Below are positions 5,627 to 8,200 of a DNA stretch of 8,200 bases, piece by piece. The notes beneath the pieces are model-generated. The model worked only from the letters and a program-made list of their open reading frames with translations. It did not search any database and was not told the origin of the DNA. The stretch covers positions 1 through 8,200 of the forward strand of contig LIAZ01000049.1 in assembly GCA_001438985.1 (NCBI GenBank), given 5' to 3'. The DNA comes from Acidimicrobium sp. BACL17 MAG-120823-bin42. Lineage in GTDB: Bacteria > Actinomycetota > Acidimicrobiia > Acidimicrobiales > Ilumatobacteraceae. A program made the position numbers and the translations under genes. The number at the start of each line of letters is the position of its first letter. The stretch's first letter is position 1.

Positions 5627-6507
5627 GCCGTTACCTCTCCGCTCACTTTGATTGATGCATAGGTACTGCGCAATTCGGCGGCAATTCGGCGGCGTAGTTC
5701 ACGCTCAACCTTCCATTGCTGTACTGGCAGCGAACGTCCTGCTACTCGAACCTCGACATCGGCATCGCCAAGACTGTCAACACCTTGAACACTGGGAATC
5801 TCAATCAACATGTTCGAAAACTTTGGGTCACGTGCCATCTCTGCGCATACGCGGTCGATCCGGATGATCTCTTTTTCGATATCACTTTCGCGTGGTAGTG
5901 GCACCATTACCAATACACGCGACCAGTCACGCGACATATTGACGTTTTGCCGTAATTGACCATTGGCGACACTGATGAGATCACCGTCAAATGTTCGAAT
6001 CTTGGTTACGCGTAGCGTTACTTCTTCAACACGACCCTCTGCCCACCCGACAATGCCAAATGGCCCAAGACGAACGATGTCGCCAACACCAAATTGACGT
6101 TCGGAAATGATGTACAGACCAGCGATGATGTCCCCCACCATTTGCTGTGCGCCAAAACCCAATCCCGCACCTGCAACTGAACCCAAAAACACCAGTGCCG
6201 AGGAGGGCAGGTTCAGTCGTAAAAACACCGACGTCGTAGCTACCGCTATCACAATGAAATTGATTCCCCAGCGCGTCGCACCAAGTACCGCAGCGCGGTG
6301 CGCTCCCGTTGACAACGCCGACAAATCAGAGCTGTCAGGGTTACGATTTCTAACACTCAAGATCTGTTGATCCGCAATGAAAGCCACGAGGCGCATCAAC
6401 ACATGTGCACCAGAAACAATCATCACAATGGCCACAAGGTCGACCCTGAGCCATTGAGAAACGGTATCTCTACCCGTGGCGGCAAGGATGACTGCTAACG
6501 AATTCAT
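5623..6507 (-). CDS. MscS-family mechanosensitive ion channel
   Basis: This 294-residue protein has an N-terminal membrane region with about three helices (roughly residues 22-45, 78-98 and 102-140). The last is the Gly/Ala-rich pore helix typical of MscS: LGSVAGAGLGFGAQQ, then MVGDIIAGLYIISERQFGVGDIV, matching the MscS helix 3 and the start of the beta domain. The beta domain (about 140-195) includes VEEVTLRVTKIRTFDGDLISVANG, and an alpha/beta C-terminal domain follows to the end. It should open under membrane tension and release solutes on hypo-osmotic shock. TAGTCT ends six bases before the ATG, so the message may be leaderless, although GAAGAG next to the ATG is a weak ribosome-site look-alike. 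It is first in an operon with the STIPPE-repeat protein and divergent from heliorhodopsin over 54 bp. Family call is firm; conductance class is not. Confidence 0.94.
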   Translation of the reverse strand: MNSLAVILAATGRDTVSQWLRVDLVAIVMIVSGAHVLMRLVAFIADQQILSVRNRNPDSSDLSALSTGAHRAAVLGATRWGINFIVIAVATTSVFLRLNLPSSALVFLGSVAGAGLGFGAQQMVGDIIAGLYIISERQFGVGDIVRLGPFGIVGWAEGRVEEVTLRVTKIRTFDGDLISVANGQLRQNVNMSRDWSRVLVMVPLPRESDIEKEIIRIDRVCAEMARDPKFSNMLIEIPSVQGVDSLGDADVEVRVAGRSLPVQQWKVERELRRRIAAELRSTYASIKVSGEVTA

Positions 6508-6513
6508 CTCTTC

Positions 6514-6519
6514 AGACTA
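6514..6519 (-). promoter_or_regulatory. -10 box (TAGTCT) for the MscS operon
   Basis: Minus-strand TAGTCT matches TANNNT and ends exactly six bases before the MscS ATG, implying a leaderless or nearly leaderless transcript. No clear -35 hexamer is visible at 17 bp. Confidence 0.45.
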
Positions 6520-6531
6520 CGAGAACCACAC

Positions 6532-6539
6532 ACCGCGGT
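6532..6539. promoter_or_regulatory. Palindrome ACCGCGGT centred between MscS and heliorhodopsin
   Basis: A perfect 8-bp palindrome lies near the middle of the 54-bp region between the divergent start codons, in the zone where both -35 contacts would fall. It is a candidate shared operator. Being only 8 bp, it could also be chance. Confidence 0.3.
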
Positions 6540-6561
6540 AGTGGCATGGCACACTTACAGC

Positions 6562-7320
6562 ATGGAAACAGAAATCAATAAACTTCGTCGCCTCAACCTG
6601 ATTGCAGGAATCCTGCACCTATTGTCACTCGTAGGAATCATTTTGCTTTCCAACGATGCGTCCATGCCTGTGCGTGCGACCTACCTCACAGACGCCCCAA
6701 CCCTTGATGCGTTTTCCGATCCAGTCCACCTTTTCAATCTCAACATCAGCTGGATGATTGGTGCATTTCTTGCTCTTTCGGCTTTCTTCCACTTCCTCAT
6801 CATCAGCCCAAAGTTCTTCCCTCGATATAGCGCCGGATTAGCAGCACGTCACAACTACTTCAGGTGGGTCGAATACTCATTGTCGTCATCACTGATGATT
6901 GTTGTGATTATGCAGCTCAATGGAGTGGCTGACTACATCGCATTGTCCGGAATGTTCGGAGTCAATGCCTCAATGATCTTATTTGGCTTGCTACAAGAAA
7001 AGTATGCAAAGCCCGGCAGCGGTGACATGCTTCCGTTCTACTTTGGTTGCCTTGCAGGAATCATTCCATGGATCATGGTCGTGATCAATATTTTCTCGCC
7101 AAATGGACCAACCGAATCAGCAACACCAGGTTTCGTCTATGGAATCGTGATCTCACTGTTCCTACTGTTCAACAGTTTTGCACTCGTGCAGTGGAAGCAG
7201 TACCAGGCCAAAGGCAAGTGGGCAAACTACTTGCATGGCGAGCGTGCATATATCGTGCTCAGTTTGGTTGCCAAATCTGCACTTGCCTGGCAGATTTTTT
7301 CTGGTGCACTTGCCGTATAG
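6562..7320 (+). CDS. Heliorhodopsin
   Basis: This 252-residue seven-helix retinal protein matches the heliorhodopsin family over its full length (family members are near 250 residues). Diagnostic features are the helix-3 motif RWVEYSLSSS with the counter-ion glutamate E104, and the helix-7 motif VLSLVAKSALAWQIF with the retinal-binding lysine K238 (codon 7273-7275) and S234. H77 in helix 2 also fits the family. These correspond, by my recollection, to E107, K241, S237 and H80 of heliorhodopsin 48C12. Heliorhodopsins insert with the N-terminus inside, opposite to type 1 rhodopsins. They have a slow photocycle and are thought to be sensory or regulatory, with partners debated. The ATG at 6562 fits the family N-terminus better than the GTG at 6541. 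There is no Shine-Dalgarno; CACACT ends six bases before the ATG. It is divergent from MscS and convergent with DedA (5-bp gap). No retinal-synthesis gene is in the window. Confidence 0.96.
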   Translation: METEINKLRRLNLIAGILHLLSLVGIILLSNDASMPVRATYLTDAPTLDAFSDPVHLFNLNISWMIGAFLALSAFFHFLIISPKFFPRYSAGLAARHNYFRWVEYSLSSSLMIVVIMQLNGVADYIALSGMFGVNASMILFGLLQEKYAKPGSGDMLPFYFGCLAGIIPWIMVVINIFSPNGPTESATPGFVYGIVISLFLLFNSFALVQWKQYQAKGKWANYLHGERAYIVLSLVAKSALAWQIFSGALAV

Positions 7321-7325
7321 GGCGT

Positions 7326-7946
7326 TTATTGCACTCGGCGACGCCGAAAGAACGTGTACACAAGTCGTGCTGCCGCAGCAACAATCAGAACAATAACAAT
7401 CCACTGAAATGTCGCAACAACAGGTTCTACACGTTCCCAATTCTCTCCAAGCATTGCACCCGCACCAACAAGTGCGATGTTCCACACCAGGCTGCCTAAA
7501 AATGTGTAGGCGATATACGGAATGAGTTTCATTCGACGGAAGCCTGCAGGTATCGACACCACCGAGCGAATCAGTGGAACACAGCGACCAACCAACACCG
7601 CGCTTACCGCATGACGGTCAAACCATTCTTCGGCACGAGTTAAATCTGCCTCACGAATCTGTACCCACTTGCCGAACTTACGTGTGAATACATGCAGACG
7701 TTCGTCACCAATAACTGCGGCGATCCAATACATGATGAGCGCACCGATTACCGACCCAACCGTTGCAGCCAGGATCATCAAGACAACTGAATCACTACCC
7801 CGTTGGGCTACAAAGCCCGCAAACGGCAGAACGATTTCTGACGGAATCGGTGGAAACACATTTTCGAGCACCACCAATAACGCAACGCCGAGATAGCCAA
7901 GCTGTTCGATGACATCCTGCACCCACGTGGCAAGAGAATTAAACAT
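7326..7946 (-). CDS. DedA family membrane protein (VTT/SNARE-associated domain)
   Basis: This 206-residue integral membrane protein has the DedA hallmarks: an N-terminal amphipathic re-entrant segment with LENVFPPIPSEIVLPFAGF (about residues 27-45), and the conserved VGRCVPLIRSVVSIPAGFRRM stretch (about 118-138) with its essential-type arginines and glycine. Two or three C-terminal helices follow, then a basic tail (FFRRRRVQ). Members flip polyprenyl phosphates or phospholipids across the cytoplasmic membrane and affect envelope integrity and antimicrobial-peptide resistance; the exact lipid here is not deducible. The start at 7946 has no ribosome site but has TACTGT six bases upstream, which suggests leaderless translation. 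It lies 12 bp after the sdhB-like stop on the same strand and converges with heliorhodopsin. Confidence 0.93.
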   Translation of the reverse strand: MFNSLATWVQDVIEQLGYLGVALLVVLENVFPPIPSEIVLPFAGFVAQRGSDSVVLMILAATVGSVIGALIMYWIAAVIGDERLHVFTRKFGKWVQIREADLTRAEEWFDRHAVSAVLVGRCVPLIRSVVSIPAGFRRMKLIPYIAYTFLGSLVWNIALVGAGAMLGENWERVEPVVATFQWIVIVLIVAAAARLVYTFFRRRRVQ

Positions 7947-7952
7947 GCCCGA

Positions 7953-7958
7953 ACAGTA
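7953..7958 (-). promoter_or_regulatory. -10 box (TACTGT) for a leaderless dedA transcript
   Basis: Minus-strand TACTGT matches TANNNT and ends six bases (TCGGGC) before the ATG. It lies in the 12-bp gap after the sdhB-like stop, so the gene may have its own promoter even though it is close behind a co-directional gene. The -35 zone is inside the upstream coding sequence and is not consensus. Confidence 0.4.
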
Positions 7959-8200
7959 CTAGCGGCTGAGTTCTTTGCGGCTCTTAAACTTTGACGCGCG
8001 GTAGTCCTTGTTCATCAATGCAATGACATCAATCGAGATTTCCTTGGGGCATGCAGCGGAGCATTCGCCATGGTTTGTGCATGACCCAAAGTAGTCATCC
8101 ATTGTTTCGACCATTGCTTCCGTACGCTTCAAGCGCTCGGATTGACCTTGCGGCAAGAAGTTGAGGTGTGAGATCTTGGCTGCGGTAAACAAACTCGCTG
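7959..8200 (-). CDS. sdhB: Succinate dehydrogenase / fumarate reductase iron-sulfur subunit, C-terminal part
   Basis: The frame is open to the right edge (…ASLFTAAKISHLNFLPQG), so the N-terminal ferredoxin domain and start are missing; only about 80 residues are seen. The final cluster-binding motif C-T-N-H-G-E-C-S-A-A-C-P (C-x5-C-x3-C-P) followed by KEISIDVIALMN matches the C-terminal helical ferredoxin domain of SdhB, where these cysteines serve the 3Fe-4S and 4Fe-4S clusters. The segment FTAAKISHLNFLPQGQSER is characteristic of the actinobacterial and other long-branch SdhB group. It passes electrons from the flavoprotein SdhA to the membrane quinone site. The remaining sdh genes would be expected upstream on the minus strand, beyond 8200. 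The fumarate reductase alternative cannot be excluded. Confidence 0.92.
   Translation of the reverse strand, partial: ASLFTAAKISHLNFLPQGQSERLKRTEAMVETMDDYFGSCTNHGECSAACPKEISIDVIALMNKDYRASKFKSRKELSR

Noticed and set aside
7162..7485. Minus-strand 107-codon Cys-rich frame overlapping the heliorhodopsin end
   Set aside because: It is antisense to the conserved helix-7 region of heliorhodopsin and the DedA frame on the same strand is the real gene there.

Overview
This window looks like a chromosomal stretch of a Gram-positive-type (monoderm) actinobacterium, most likely a planktonic freshwater or marine Acidimicrobiia relative. That assignment is inference. It rests on a heliorhodopsin gene (a family reported to be largely absent from diderm bacteria), a short actinobacterial-type SdhB C-terminus, a Thr/Pro/Val-rich surface protein, a MshB-like PIG-L hydrolase, moderate G+C by eye, and several genes that lack Shine-Dalgarno sequences but carry a -10-like box exactly six bases before the start codon. 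No rRNA, tRNA, CRISPR array, insertion sequence or phage module was seen.

Left part (1-2253): the 3' portion of a gene fusing a GNAT acetyltransferase domain to an AAA+ ATPase domain, then a 73-aa two-helix membrane protein. A possible 28-aa membrane microprotein follows on the minus strand, with a perfect 13-bp inverted repeat inside its reading frame. Next come two divergent small genes: an acidic 112-aa protein of unknown function (minus) and a 79-aa coiled-coil plus C-terminal membrane-anchor protein (plus).

Centre (2254-5328): a minus-strand pair encodes a lipoprotein rhodanese and a cytoplasmic thioredoxin. Their divergent promoter region holds an interrupted inverted repeat and faces an MFS exporter gene (plus), which is followed by a PIG-L/LmbE deacetylase (plus) with a probable leaderless start.

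Right part (5336-8200): a minus-strand two-gene operon encodes an MscS-type mechanosensitive channel overlapping by ATGA with a small anchored protein carrying STIPPE repeats. A 54-bp divergent promoter region with an ACCGCGGT palindrome separates it from a full-length heliorhodopsin gene (plus). Heliorhodopsin converges on a DedA-family membrane protein (minus), which follows the 3' end of a succinate dehydrogenase iron-sulfur subunit gene (minus, cut by the window edge).

The genes are mostly envelope and redox functions: membrane tension (MscS), lipid-carrier handling (DedA), light sensing (heliorhodopsin), thiol/sulfur chemistry (rhodanese, thioredoxin, possibly PIG-L in mycothiol-type metabolism) and respiration (SdhB). 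The strongest points for follow-up are the heliorhodopsin/MscS divergent pair, the recurrent TANNNT-N6-ATG leaderless signature, and the GNAT-AAA+ fusion.
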